Of a stretch of DNA of 64,000 bases, positions 36,783-49,000 are shown one piece after another; within the stretch, counting starts at the first letter, position 1; each line of letters opens with the position of its first letter. This stretch comes from Stachybotrys elegans. Lineage: Eukaryota; Ascomycota; Sordariomycetes; Hypocreales; Stachybotryaceae. The DNA lies in NCBI GenBank assembly GCA_020746835.1, contig JAGPNK010000001.1, positions 3,658,001 through 3,722,000 of the forward strand, written 5' to 3'. Made by a program: the position numbers and the translations under genes. The notes under the pieces were generated by a model, which saw nothing but the letters and a program-made list of their open reading frames with translations, was not told the DNA's origin and made no database searches.

Positions 36783-38473
36783 CCTCTTCCTTCTCCATTA
36801 CCGACGCCAACAATGAAGTCGTCTGCCCTCTCCGGAATCAAGACAACTCAAGTTGCCGCAAACGATGTATCGGCGTAAGTGTGCCTTCTCAGCTTCCCTC
36901 CCCACTACCTCGCCCTTCTGGTCGCGACGGCATGGCACTGCGCTGCACCATAACCTAGCTGCCATGTCTTCTTCCTCTTCAAGCATGTCCGTCTAACGCA
37001 ATCCCATTCTTCTCTGTAGGAAAAACGATATCGCTCCATGCAGGAGCATATTCGCCGCGCGCATCCCGAGCATTACATATCCAAACTGCCCGCGACCGAG
37101 GACAGCTTCCTTCTTATGATCAACACTCCGCCGTCGGAACGCCGCCTCGCAGACGGCACTTCGGGTATGACATGCCAGCACTCTCGTCCCTTGCTCCCGC
37201 TGCACAAAGTAGAATCCCGAAGCTCACCATGTTCTCAGGTTTCCATGAAAGGCACTCGCATTATGGATCCAGCAGTCCTGGAACCCCCCGGCATGCGGAT
37301 TCCCTGACGAATGGCAATGGCGCCGGCCCAGTGCTGGGCGCTGCCAGTGCTGCAGCTGTCCTAGCTGAGCTTCACGGCGTCAAGCCCGAGAGAGAGATAG
37401 ACATTGACGGCGTATGTCACGACCCCACCTCCTATCGATAGCACCCGATAGGATATCGCGATACTGCGATAGCCATCCATCCATTCCCATTGTTGTGCAT
37501 ATCAGATCAGTCATTTACTAAACGTTGTTTCTACAGGGCTATCACTCCGATCTCGATGGGCGCCGCGACCCCAGAGCTTCGATTGAGCTACCACCCTTGC
37601 ACCTCTCCCACAACGACATCACAAGTGATCCATATTCTTCCAAGTCGAATCGCCAGCGCGAAATCCTGCCCTCTCTCCTTGCTACATCTCCTCCCGGTCG
37701 CTCCTCCACCTTGCCCCCCCTACAGCGCCCCTTGGGCCCCAATCGACCACGCAAGCAGTCAATCACCAAGAGAGGTCGCGAGTCCCATCACAAGAAGAAG
37801 AGCTCGCGCGGCTCTGCTGCCGATTGGCTCCGTCGCATCCAGAACGAGGAGCGATTGAGGCCGGGCATCACCGACAGGAAGGCTCTCTCCGCCGAGCCGT
37901 CGGCAGACTATGGGAAGCGTTGGGAGGATCTTATTGACGCAGCCGATCAAGCTGCTTCCGCAGCCGGAGATGTTGACGAAGACCGGACACCTGTATGTTC
38001 CCTACCAGCGACAGCCCAACGTTGGAGACTAACACGCACGGCAGGTCCCCCAGTCCCCTATTTCTATCCATCGCTCGTCGCTGCCACCCTTCTCCCAACA
38101 GCACTTCCATACTACCAACAACTACCAGGCATCACCCCTACAGCAAGCTCTTACACCCCCGTCCTACAATCAAGATGGCACGGAGCCTTTCCCTTCGGTA
38201 GAAAGTGGTGACAGCGGTGAAAACTTCCACATAGGTTCCCACGGCCTGTCCGAGTCCTCGCCCACATATTCCGCATACAACATTCAGATCTACTGTGCGG
38301 CTTGCCAAGGAGTCTCGCGACTGAGGGAATCCTATGCATGTACGGAATGCATTTGCGGGCTGTGCTCCACCTGCGTCGAAGTGCTCATGGCAGAGCAAGG
38401 AGCGCGCCGGAAGTGTCCCCGTTGTGCAACAATCGGTGGTCGCTTCAAGCCTTTCCAGTTGGACATCAGATAA
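36761..38473 (+). CDS. C2H2-like and RING-like zinc protein, conserved fungal
   Basis: Five exons, 36761-36874, 37020-37164, 37239-37411, 37537-37992 and 38045-38473, join in frame into 438 residues. The N-terminus has a C2H2-like finger (VCPLRN...CRKRC...HIRRAHPEHY). The middle is disordered with basic patches (RPRKQSITKRGR, HHKKKSS) followed by ADWLRRIQNEE and KALSAEPSADYGKRWEDLID. The C-terminus is a compact Cys-rich module, YCAACQGVSRLRESYACTEC through CPRCATIGGRFKPFQ, resembling a RING/zinc-ribbon fold. The combination suggests a DNA- or protein-binding regulator, but its function is unknown to me. Intron 37165-37238 covers a stretch that is also open in another frame; the splice is preferred because it keeps phase and has a CTCAC branch site. 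Confidence 0.83.
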
Positions 38474-39141
38474 AGGACTTGTCGCGAACCTGGATCTCGG
38501 CGGCATGACTTCTACTTCCCTTTGTGACATCATGGATGGATGGACGGCGAATTCTGAACTAATGGCGCATCAACAGCATGACGGGTCTAGCTTTTGTCTG
38601 CAGAGCAGAAAGCTCTCTTACGGTATACGTTTGCACGTTTCCTATCCATACCCTCCTTTTCCCTCCTTTTCTCTGCTTTACCATCTTCGCCCCCTTTTCC
38701 AGTTCCTCCCTCACGTCGCTGCACGGATGCAGCTCTTCTCTGGCATTCTCGGGGCTGGCGTTTGGAAATATCGGCCCATTGGCTGTGTAGTTTTGGGTTT
38801 GTTTTCTGTTTGCTTACTTGTTTTTGGTCGGGTCTGGTGTTGCTCTTGATTCTTCTTGCTTCTCTTCTTAAGTGACGTGTTCGCGATCCTATGAATCGCC
38901 TCAGTCTGTTGGTAATAGGGTTTGGTTTGCACATGGTATATGGGATTTCCATTGTATTGGGTTTTGTCCCGACTTAGAGGTCACTCCTTGACTCCAGAAT
39001 TCCTGCTAGAGTTAGACGTTATCTATTGACTTGGACTGTTTGCACTCTTTTGACGGTTTCCGTGACGCCTGTATGCCGCTTCACACGGAAGCCCCAGTAT
39101 ACCATTACACGTGGTGGCCCGGACACCTGCATATCCAAAAC
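38474..39141. other. convergent 3' flanks
   Basis: About 670 bases between the zinc-finger gene and the TLS1-like gene (tail-to-tail). T/C-rich; no gene seen. Confidence 0.5.
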
Positions 39142-40282
39142 CTATTTTTTGCTTTCTTTTTCCTTCTTAAGGAGCAGGTCTCTCATGGCAGCTCTGGTGT
39201 TGCGACTACCACCAAGTTTGGGTCCTTTGAGGACGTCCTCGTTTGTCGGGCGCGCAGGCTGGGCCGGCTTCTTCCTCTGCCGGCGCTGAGCCAATTCGTC
39301 CAGGTACTGCTTTTTGAACTGCTCGGCCAGGCGCTCGTCGGCTGCACCGTCTTCCTCGATGGCGGTATCATCAACCTTGGAGGCGTTGGGGACGTCGTAT
39401 ACATCAACTAGCACCGAAAAGAAAAGGTTAGAGGCGGGCGCACAGTTGTGGAGAAATGGGCATCGCTTACGCCTATTCTCATGTAGAAAAGCTTCGACCA
39501 GCTGGTCACGCTTGATGTCGTCGCTGCCGCGGCGATTGCGCGGCCTCCAGGGCTTGCCGTCCTTGCGTAGGCGGGGCTTCTTGCGGCTCTCGTCGCGACG
39601 CCTCGGCTCGACGGCGGCGCCTGCTGGGACCTCCACCTCCATCAGCTTCCCGTGTGTGGCGGCATTGTCGCGGCGCGGCGCCCCAGCGGGCACGGGAGCC
39701 AGAGGTGGCTCGGCGGAGAGGTGCTGCGTATCAGGGCTTGGGGGACCCTCGGGCTCTTTGCGTTTAGACAGCCGCGATTCTATGTATTCGTTCCTGAATG
39801 ATTAGTCGCTGCTCTCAGGGTGGGGTGACTCGTCGGCAGAGGTGCGGAGGTACATACATGTGCTTGTCGTTGAGCGCCCCGACGAGGCCTGTCTGGTGTG
39901 TGAAGCGGCCTGGTATGCCCACGGCGGCGGCGGTGGGGTCGCCTGATGCCGCGCTCGCGAGCGTGAGCGCGAGGGAATCGGCGTCGCGCTCGTCGGGGCG
40001 AGCATCGGATCGGAAGCCCACGCCACGCAGGCGCGAGCGGCGCGCATTGCGCAACCGGAGCGCGGCAGCTACAGTCGATTCATCATCGTCATTGCTGTCG
40101 GCGGTCGGGGCATCGGCGGGCACCTCGGCCTCCCTCCTCTCCTCGGGAGTAGGCTCGGGCGCGGGCTTCTCGCCCGGGGGGGACTCGGGGTCGGTGTCGT
40201 CGGTTCGTTGGCGGTAGGCCTTGCGCTTCTTACCGGCGCGGAAGCGCACGGGTGGTTGCTGGTCTGCGGACGGAGTGTCCAT
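39142..40282 (-). CDS. TLS1/C9orf78 (HCA59) family, spliceosome-associated
   Basis: Three exons on the minus strand, 39858-40282, 39471-39793 and 39142-39407, give 337 residues. It starts VRFRAGKKRKAYRQR, then has the acidic TADSNDDDEST, LRLRNARRSRLRGVGF and GRFTHQTGLVGALNDKHMNEYIESRL, the conserved core of the hepatocellular-carcinoma-antigen-59 domain. Fission yeast Tls1 associates with Brr2 and affects splicing of telomere/heterochromatin factors, and human C9orf78 binds BRR2 (family knowledge). The C-terminus is highly charged with coiled-coil character (RLAEQFKKQYLDELAQRRQR). It is head-to-head with the acylphosphatase gene across 306 bases. Confidence 0.9.
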
Positions 40283-40588
40283 GCTGGCGGGCCGGCAATG
40301 GATGGGATGCCGCCGACATCACCAGTGGCGTGCGTTGGAGGTGGATGGGCCGATGTGCGCTGAGGGTAGGTTGGAGGGTGGTATTGGATTGGAGAGTAGG
40401 GAGGAAGGAAATGTTTGGTAGTCTTGCCGATTGTCGATGGGCGAAACTGAGGCCCGATAATTATCCGCTCTTATCCGTCACCACCCAACGCCCAGCGATA
40501 TAACATGTAATTCGTGTATTCTACACTCAACAGCAACCCTTGCGGAGGATCAATACACCGAGCAGACTACTTCTCAAATCACACCTCA

Positions 40589-41074
40589 ATGGCCAAAAGG
40601 GTATGCTGTCCCATGATGAAGCTTCATTTACCGCCAATTGACTCGTTGCACAGGTATCTTTCGTCGTCCACGGGACTGTACAGGGTAAGCTCTTCCTTGC
40701 ATGTTGCAACAAGAACTACACTGACGTCATGCAGGTGTCGGCTTTCGGTACGTGAGGATGCTCTGATGGCAAACTTTGGATCTGACAGTAAAAGATACTT
40801 TACCCAGAAGCGAGCCAGAGAGTATGGCGTTACGGGGTGGTGTCGCAACACCTCTGACAAGAAGGTGCGTCGTCAGATGAAGACATGCCCCTCCCCACAG
40901 CACCAGTAGTGACTAGAGATGCAGGTAGAGGGCGAAGCACAGGCAGACGAAGACACGCTGGAGAAGTTCTTCAAGGATGTTGACCAGGGACCCAGCCATG
41001 CGAGGGTGGTGCAAGTAGTCAAGGAGGATCGGGAGCCAGTCGAGGGCGAGTCAGACTTTGAAGTGAGGCGATGA
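40589..41074 (+). CDS. acylphosphatase, five exons
   Basis: Exons 40589-40600, 40654-40684, 40735-40747, 40795-40864 and 40925-41074 join in frame into 91 residues, the normal length of the family. The spliced product has VVHGTVQGVGFRYFTQKRA and GVTGWCRNTSD; Arg19 and Asn37 correspond to the catalytic pair. The enzyme hydrolyses acyl phosphates such as carbamoyl or 1,3-bisphosphoglycerate-type substrates in the cytosol (family knowledge). Exons of 12, 31 and 13 bases make this gene easy to miss; each intron is 47-60 bases. It is tail-to-tail with PRP16 with 87 bases between stops. Confidence 0.92.
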
Positions 41075-41161
41075 ACCAAGAGTACCATATAATCAAACGC
41101 TCAGCCAAAATCGCTCGTCTATGAATCAATACATGTCCGCATGTGTCGCCCATTCTATCAT

Positions 41162-44083
41162 CTAGAAACCTCTTCCGCGCCTCTTGACCACGGGCTTCTT
41201 GACCGAGCCCTGCGTCACAAACTTCTTTTCGCTGTGATCTACCTTCTTCTTGACAGTCCGCTCGGCCTCGGCCTGTTTCCGCTCCTCCTCCCGCTGCTTG
41301 TCCTCAGCCATCTTGGCCTCAATCTCCATCCTGCGGTTAAACTCCGTCTCCGTGATTCGCTTGTGTCGAGCCGAGTATCCCTTCTCCTTAACCGAGTAGA
41401 AGACACCTCCTAGGTCGGCCAGCCAGTGCGGATCGACGGCGGTGACTGTCGATACGTAGACCTTGGACGTGAGAATCAGTTCGTGAAAGACGACGTAGTC
41501 TGGTGGGTGTCCGGCGTAGAGGGAGCTCGTAGGGTGCAGTTGCACGGCGAGGTTGGTTCGGAGGTTAATGTATTCGCCCGAGCCCTTGTATTTGGCGGCC
41601 TGGTGATAGTATCCCGAGCAGATACACTTGCGGATGATATCCCAGTCCATGCCACAGCTGCTAAGCTCCATCTTTTGCATCCGCACAATGTCAAGAAGCT
41701 GCTCTCGGATTTCCTTGGCTCGTCGGAGCGACTTGGCATGTAGGAAGTGCCTGATGCACCACCCATCCGAATATCCGTTGGCCTTCCATGCCGAGTAGAC
41801 TTGCAGGTAGGTTAAATGATCGGATTCGTGCACCCAAAACTTCTCGCGCTGCGTGTCGGCCTCGTCTTGCCGCTCCTTTGGGCGGTAGAAGACGTTTGGA
41901 ACCGACAGCATGGAAACAATCGTGATCATTTCCTCGCTGCATCCATACTCGTCGGCTGTAATGAGAAGCTTGGCCAAGGAGGGGTCCATGGGGAAGGCAC
42001 TCATCTTGCGCCCAAGATCCGTCAGCTCTCCCAAGTTGTCGAGCGCACCTAAAGCCCAGAGGGCGTACATGGATGTGGAAATCGTCTCCTGCGGTGGCGG
42101 ATCCATAAAGTCAAAGTCCAGCAGGTCCTTAACACCAAGAGACTTGAGCATGAGAACAGTATTGGACAAATTGGTGCGCTGAATCTCAGGTATCGTCTGC
42201 ATGTAGAGCTCCTCCTTGAATGCCTTTTCCGTGTATAGGCGGAAAGCCTTTCCCGGTCCCGTTCGTCCGGCGCGTCCGGAGCGCTGAGATGCGTTCGCCT
42301 GCGAGATGGGAGTAATCTGCAGCGTATCCATGCCCATTTTGGGGTTGAACACCTTCATCTTGGAGTAGCCGGCATCCACCACGTACTTGATACCGTCGAC
42401 GGTCAAACTCGTCTCTGCAATGTTTGTAGCCACAATGCACTTGCGCACGCCAGGAGCGGCTCTGTCGAAAATCTTGGCTTGTAAATCTGCAGGCATTTGA
42501 CTGTAGATGGGCAGGATGCTCAGTTTGGGAGGGTCGTTGAGCGCATCGAGCCGCTTCTGAACTAGCTCGCAGGTGATTTCGATATCCTCTTGTCCCGTCA
42601 TGAAGACCAGAATGTCGCCTGCGTCCATGGAGACGTGGATGGCCAGCACCTGCTGCACAGCCTGGTCCACATAATCTTCCACAGGCGAGCGGTGAAACAT
42701 GACATCGACAGGAAATGTTCGTCCAGGAATCGTAAAGTCCGGTGCACCGCCAAAGAAGTCCGAGAAGCGCTTCGCGTTCATGGTTGCCGACGTCACGATG
42801 AGTTTGAGATCGCGCCTTCGCTGCAGAATCTTCTTGAACAGACCCATGAGGATGTCAGTGTTCAAGGCCCGCTCGTGTGCTTCGTCCATGATGATGCAGG
42901 AATACCGGTCTAGATCCGGCTCATTCAGCGATTCTCTGAGAAGGACACCATCCGTCATGTACTTGATGACCGTCTCCTTGCTGGTACAGTCTTCGAAACG
43001 AATCGCGTAGCCAACTGTACTGCCCAGCTTGACCTCCATCTCTTCGGAAACACGCTTGGCGACACTCATGGCTGCGACACGACGAGGTTGCGTGCAGCCA
43101 ATCATGCCCGACTTGCCATATCCATCCTCATAGAGAAACTGGGTTAGCTGAGTAGTCTTGCCAGAGCCAGTCTCGCCGATAACAATCGTGACCTGGTTCT
43201 CCCTGATGACGCGCAGCAGGTCTTCGCGAACCGCAAATGCCGGGAGATATTCTCTCTGCTCGCGCAGACTCTTGCTCTGGCTAAAGTTACTGGCGGCGTT
43301 GGAGGACTTGACATGCTCGCTGAACTTGTTGCCCTTGCTGCTATTCTGTGCCTCTTCCTCGGCAGCGGCAGGGAGCGCACTGTCGCCGTCCTCGTCCTTG
43401 GCTCCCATGATGTTTCCAAGGGTGGTTCCGGCCATGTTGGTAGCCTCCTGTGCCTGGCGCTGGCGCTCCCTCTGCTGACGAGCTTCCTTGACCACCTTGC
43501 TGCCCTTCCGACTGAAGACCGCCATGTCGCTCTGGTTATCCCTGACAGCAGATACAGGCTCCAGCTGTTTCGTGAAAATTGTCCTTCCATCGAGGAAGGG
43601 GGGCTTCAGTTCGTGCACTAGGAGGTGGACTCTGGTGGTTTCTTCTTCATCGAAATCGGATGCCATGTCCCTCCTCTGTGCGACGCCAGAGACAAGCATC
43701 CGGTTGGTCTCCCAGGCGTCATTCTCCCGCTGCCGCTGCTCTTTTCGCGCATCGTAGCGGCCCGTCATCTTCTCGGCTCGCGCAGACTCTTGCTGTTGGC
43801 TTTCCCATACCGAAGTCTCATAGGATGCGAATGGGTTATGCGTGTCGTCGCCCAAAGCGTGCCCGCCAAACTCGTCGCCGCCATACCAGTCGAGGTCCAA
43901 GGCACGGTCATCTTCGGTTGGTTGCTCGACATCAGGCTCGGGATCGCGAGAAGGTGTAGGCGCGTATCGCGACTGAGAACGAGGTGTCGAGCTTCGAGAG
44001 CCATTGTGACGATCACGGGATCGAACAAATTCCAGGCGTCTCCTCTTGGGATTGTGCCCATCGTAGTCCCTGTCATCAGCCAT
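41162..44083 (-). CDS. prp16: pre-mRNA-splicing DEAH-box helicase PRP16
   Basis: Intronless gene of 973 residues from the ATG at 44083; the frame is open further upstream but only with a TTG start. An Arg/Ser/Asp-rich N-terminus precedes the helicase core: GETGSGKT (about 303-310), [12 protein letters not shown] (about 400-403), SAT (about 432-434) and [12 protein letters not shown]. The winged-helix, ratchet and OB domains follow ([13 protein letters not shown], then [17 protein letters not shown]). The N-terminal [20 protein letters not shown] and the [19 protein letters not shown] approach to the core point to Prp16/DHX38 rather than Prp2, Prp22 or Prp43. Prp16 remodels the spliceosome between the two catalytic steps (family knowledge). 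It shares a 287-base divergent promoter with PWP1. Confidence 0.95.
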   Translation of the reverse strand: MADDRDYDGHNPKRRRLEFVRSRDRHNGSRSSTPRSQSRYAPTPSRDPEPDVEQPTEDDRALDLDWYGGDEFGGHALGDDTHNPFASYETSVWESQQQESARAEKMTGRYDARKEQRQRENDAWETNRMLVSGVAQRRDMASDFDEEETTRVHLLVHELKPPFLDGRTIFTKQLEPVSAVRDNQSDMAVFSRKGSKVVKEARQQRERQRQAQEATNMAGTTLGNIMGAKDEDGDSALPAAAEEEAQNSSKGNKFSEHVKSSNAASNFSQSKSLREQREYLPAFAVREDLLRVIRENQVTIVIGETGSGKTTQLTQFLYEDGYGKSGMIGCTQPRRVAAMSVAKRVSEEMEVKLGSTVGYAIRFEDCTSKETVIKYMTDGVLLRESLNEPDLDRYSCIIMDEAHERALNTDILMGLFKKILQRRRDLKLIVTSATMNAKRFSDFFGGAPDFTIPGRTFPVDVMFHRSPVEDYVDQAVQQVLAIHVSMDAGDILVFMTGQEDIEITCELVQKRLDALNDPPKLSILPIYSQMPADLQAKIFDRAAPGVRKCIVATNIAETSLTVDGIKYVVDAGYSKMKVFNPKMGMDTLQITPISQANASQRSGRAGRTGPGKAFRLYTEKAFKEELYMQTIPEIQRTNLSNTVLMLKSLGVKDLLDFDFMDPPPQETISTSMYALWALGALDNLGELTDLGRKMSAFPMDPSLAKLLITADEYGCSEEMITIVSMLSVPNVFYRPKERQDEADTQREKFWVHESDHLTYLQVYSAWKANGYSDGWCIRHFLHAKSLRRAKEIREQLLDIVRMQKMELSSCGMDWDIIRKCICSGYYHQAAKYKGSGEYINLRTNLAVQLHPTSSLYAGHPPDYVVFHELILTSKVYVSTVTAVDPHWLADLGGVFYSVKEKGYSARHKRITETEFNRRMEIEAKMAEDKQREEERKQAEAERTVKKKVDHSEKKFVTQGSVKKPVVKRRGRGF

Positions 44084-44370
44084 TTTGCGTCTGTTGCTAG
44101 CGATTGCTGATGAAGGAATCTGGGAGGGCTCTCGGCTGCGAGTTTCTGACGGAATAGCTTTGGTGGAGACGTCGGCCGAGACTGACAGACTGTGCAATTT
44201 CTTGCGAGGTTTCCCCGGCGCCTTCCAAGAATTCAAGGTGACGGTATGTCCCTGCTGGTCTTATCGATAAACCCCACCACCCAAAATTTTTGGAGTAAAT
44301 AGACGGAATATTTCACCAAGTTTCATTATTCTTGTGCCCAGATCGCCTGGTATTTTGGAAACTCGCCAAA
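44084..44370. promoter_or_regulatory. divergent promoter PRP16 / PWP1
   Basis: 287 bases separate the two start codons. It contains a perfect 10-base palindrome TTATCGATAA at 44261-44270 roughly in the middle-right, a candidate binding site. Both genes serve basic RNA metabolism, so a shared promoter is plausible (inference). Confidence 0.5.
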
Positions 44371-46058
44371 ATGTCTATGATCACAGCTGCGCAATGGGTC
44401 CCGCGGGGCTTCGCGGCGCCTTTCCCCCAAAAGTACACTCTGGACGAGGCGGAATTCGGAAGAATCCAGGAACTCGCCAAGCTGCAACTCGAGGATGCCG
44501 AAGAAGACCTGAAGGAGGCGCAAGAGGACGCGGCCGGTGAGGATGGTCCAAAGGAGTTGGGAGATGCAAAGAACGGGACCGACAAGGCCGGCGATGACGA
44601 AATGGAAGATTCTAAACCGGCGGCACCGGCAGTGAGGTCAGCGCCCACCGCCGACTACAATAATCAACGTCCCACTAACAGCCCACCAGGTACGACGACG
44701 ACGACCTGAAAGAATACGATCTCGAGCACTACGACGATGACGAAGAAGAGGGACAGACTGGAGCCAATGCTGGAATTTTCGGAAACATCAAGTCCCTCGC
44801 ATACTACGAGTCCAATGACGATGACCCTTACATCACCCTCAAGGCCGAGGACGAGGACGAGGACCGGGAAGATCTCCAGATCCTGGCGACGGACAACCTC
44901 ATTCTCTCCGCCAAGGTTGAGGACGAGATGGCTCACCTCGAGGTCTATGTTTACGAGGACGAAGCCGACAACCTGTACGTGCACCACGACATTATGCTGC
45001 CTGCCATCCCTCTCAGCCTCGAGTGGCTCGACATGCCCGTCAAGAGGACGACGGAGAACACGGACCCCACGGGCAACTTTGTCGCCATCGGCACGATGGA
45101 CCCGGACATTGAGATCTGGGACCTCGATGTCATCGATAGCATGTACCCCAACGCGATCCTGGGCCAGGGCGGCAGCGCGGACGATGGGGGCAAGAAGAAG
45201 AAAAAGAAGAAGTCCAAGAAGTCCAACGACGAGTACCACGTAGATGCGGTCCTGTCGCTCGCTGCCAACCGCAAGCACCGCAACCTGCTCGCGTCGGCGT
45301 CCGCGGACAAGACGGTCAAGCTTTGGGATCTGAACACGACGACGTGCGCCAAGTCGTACTCGTACCACACGGACAAGGTCTGCTCGCTGGCATGGCATGC
45401 CGTTGAATCCACGGTGCTGCTCAGCGGAAGCTACGACCGTACCATCGTGGCGGCAGACATGAGGGCTCCCGATGCCAAGGCACCTCGCTGGGGCGTGGAG
45501 AGCGACGTTGAGAATGTCCGATGGGACCCCCACGACTCCAACTACTTCTTCGTGTCCACGGAGAACGGTGTGATCCACTACCACGACGTGCGCAATGCGC
45601 CCTCGGACCCCACCGCGACGAAGCCCGTGTGGACGCTGCAGGCCCACGACGAGTCCGTGTCAGCGTTCGACATCAACACCTCGATCCCGGGCTTCCTGGC
45701 CACGGGCTCGACCGACAAGACGGTCAAGCTGTGGAACATCCAGCCGACGGGCCCGTCGATGGTGGTGTCGCGCAACCTCGACGTCGGCAAGGTCTTCGCC
45801 ACGACGTTTGCGCCCGACAGCGAGGTGGCCTTCCGCCTCGCTGTGGCGGGCAGCTCGGGGAGCATGCACGTGTGGGACACGAGCACCAACCCGTCCGTCC
45901 GCAGTGTGTTTGCGGAGCGGGTGCCTGTTCAGAGTAAGGATGTCGAGGACCGTCTCATCGGTGTGGAGGAGGTTGAGGATGATGATTCGAGCGACGAGGA
46001 GGAGGCGGGAGGAGCCAAGACGGGCGAGGACGATGGCGAGTCTATGGATGAGGATTAA
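44371..46058 (+). CDS. pwp1: PWP1, WD40 ribosome-biogenesis protein
   Basis: Two exons, 44371-44636 and 44690-46058, join in frame into 544 residues. The start MSMITAAQWVPRGFAAPFP is highly characteristic of PWP1. An acidic segment (DDDDLKEYDLEHYDDDEEE) is followed by the WD40 propeller: GNFVAIGTMDPDIEIWDLDV, LASASADKTVKLWDL, LLSGSYDRTIVAADMR, NYFFVSTENGVIHYHDVR, LATGSTDKTVKLWN and SSGSMHVWDTS. A Lys-rich insert (KKKKKKKSKK) lies in the early blades, and the C-terminus is acidic. PWP1 works in 60S assembly and rDNA transcription in the nucleolus (family knowledge). Confidence 0.95.
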
Positions 46059-49000
46059 GCGGAACAGGACGGTTGACGACGCAGACACTTGGTGTTTCTG
46101 GGCTTCTGTCCACTTTTACGTAGATCTGCTGCATGGCTTACACGATATCCCCGACATTTCCAAAAGTTACTTACATATAGGGAGTGGTGATTTTCTCAAA
46201 ATTGACCTTTTGTCGAAGGAAAACTGTCATCTTGGGGTGCTTTGCCTTTTTGCTTCTGCTGTTCTTGCATAATTCAGCTCTATGCAAGCATGAGATGGAC
46301 GGCTGGAGAAGGCCGAAGACGAGCTGACGACGAATCTTGATGCTATGCTCGCTTAGTTTCAGGACAAGAAACCATTGAAATCTGAAGCGGCTCTTAGGTC
46401 CAAGGATAAGGATAAGGGTTGGCCATGCGCATATGCACAAGTCAAGACGAATGATCTACGGAGCCACCCGGGGTGACAAGGTACGGTGCTGTGGATTATG
46501 CCGCAGCTTGGTAGCGGGCCAGGAGCCTTGGCGAGCGGATGCGTGAGTGCTCGGCACATAGTAGTTTATGCGCAGACGGGAAACAGAGAAAGGGGACGTT
46601 TGCGTCGATCATGGAGCGCATAGTAGCATGGCTGGCCGGTGCGTGTGTCAAAGTGAAACGATACGACCCAGTTTTTGGAGGTTGGATGAGGTATTGATGA
46701 GAGGGGCGCGGTGGAAGTAAGCTTTATGGGGAGCAGTTTGAGAATATGAAGTTTGTACGTGGAGCGAAGAGAAAAGAGGGCATGATAGCGATGTCCAAGG
46801 TCTGGGGAAGCTGGTTTGTTATGATATGAGGCAAAACCGAGCTGCGACTGTTGGAAAAGACAAGACGGGACACCATCTGTCACCAGCCCCCGGGTGATCG
46901 GAGGCACAGAATGGCGCGGCGCGGCGCAGAAGGCCGATAGCTCAGGACAGAAGGACAGAAGGCGACGGGAGTCCATGGCGCTATCGGGAGAGGCGATGTG
47001 GCGGCGACGTGGCGGCGACCATGACGACAGCCGAACGGCACGTGAAGGCGTAGAGGCTTCACGAACATTAGCACCTTACCAAAGCATCGGGGTACCATGA
47101 TGATTCGCGCAGGCCCTGGTTTTGAATGCCTGGACGAACGAACACACGGACGAGGAGCTCCGCCATGGTGAACCAAGATGTAACGCGGTTTCGTCCATTA
47201 TCAGATGTCCTCGTCATCCTTTGCATGAAACGACCAGGTTGGCTGGGATTTTCCACCATCCATCTATTCCATCTTCTGGGTAGGTGGTGTGCATGACATC
47301 TGTGCTGGCTTCTTGTTGGAACAGCTGTGACGCCTCAACGTGCGATCGCGAGATGGTTGTGCGGTCAGCCAACAATGCCTCCTGTGCCCTGGAGATGCGC
47401 CTCGAGATCAGTAAGATTGGTCAGGTCATAGACCGTCATAGCGAAGGGCATGGGTCTACTGCCGTGAACGAGCAGATTGCGGAGAGAGAGGCAGCAATGA
47501 GGAGAGGGAAAGACGGCACAACGTAGGACAGGGGCTCGTAGATGGAGCTGGCAAATCTGAAACGGCATAGTTGCAGGGGTGCTGACAGAGCAAGCCAATG
47601 AGAAGCTGTTTCTGTTTCCCTTGGGGATAGAAAAGGAGGGACGATATCCGCTTTCTATCCTCCAACGACGGCGTGGTGAGCCCAGGCCATGGACCGGGAC
47701 CGGGAGCTGGGGGGGGGGCCACCGGACCACCGTAGGGAAACCAATCGACCCGCCTGGGATGATCAAGGCGGGCGCGCCGGCTGTGCTGAGGGCTGGCTTA
47801 GAGGGTTTGAGGTTAAAGACGAATCGCGCGTCCCCCGATGCGAGACATGGGGAGCACGAGGGGGAGGCAAGACAAGACAAGACAAGACAAGACAAGACAA
47901 GACAAGACAAGACAAGACAAGACAAGACAAGACATGGCAAGACAAAAGACGTATGTTTGAGAAAGAGACATAGAGTGAGCAGCTGAGGATGCGGCTTACT
48001 GGTGATGCGTAGAATGTGTAATAGGAGGCAGAGGATGCGATGGTAGGATCTCGCGTATGTATGTACGAATGGAGTGGTAAATTAGAAGGAGCGCATAATA
48101 GGTGCTGTGGTGTTTCTGGTTTCTTTTTCTCCTATTTGTGTGTGCGTGGGCGATTGGGGGTCAATCAGGCAAGTACCGGTGGTGGGTGCGAGTATCCAGC
48201 GCGTACCTGCCGGGCTGCCTGTGCCAATGCGGCTACGCACACAATCACATCAGCAGGGCACAGCAGCAAGCCGCCTCGATCTGGACATGTACGCTTGCTT
48301 GTGGGAATGTAGTCACATGCTGCATGCAGCATGGCTCCCAGGTCTTTGCTGCATGCACGCACTTTGGCAGAGAAACGTGTCGGAGCGTAGACAGGCGAAC
48401 CTGAGTTAGTTTGTTAGGTAGCGTGCGTCACCAGCAGCGGGAGAGCGTCCCTGCCCTGAGTCGCGCGCACACACGCAGCCAACCACCACTGGCGCACCCA
48501 CCGGCACACGCGCTGAAGAACTGGGGAGCCCCCCCTCATGCCAGGCACCCAGCGCCTGTGACTGGCTGCAGCGACCCCTGCACCCAAGCACCCAAGCACC
48601 GTCCCTCCCCACCCTCTTTCTTCCCGCCGAACCCGCTTTACATACTTCATGCCTGCGTGGAAGAAGTGTGTATGCGGTGTCACTGGTTGTCGCCAGCGAG
48701 GCGCGGCACAGAGGACGGACGCGGCACAGCGCACCACGTCTGTGCGAAAAGTTCGAGGCCGACTGCCACATGCGGAAAGCCAGCGCATAGAGTGACCTGC
48801 TGGCCGACGAGGGGAGGGGGCCCCCAACAAGAAGACCCCCCCCCTACCGTCTTGGATCAGTTTTGGCGTTGGTTATTAAAAGAATGAAAAAGAGTGAATG
48901 AAAATCCGCTTGGAGCGCAGGATGGACATGGGGGAGCAACGGCGCCAAAAAGCATCGACGGGGAGAGGTTTGGAACTGGCCGCACTGGGCATGGGCTGAC

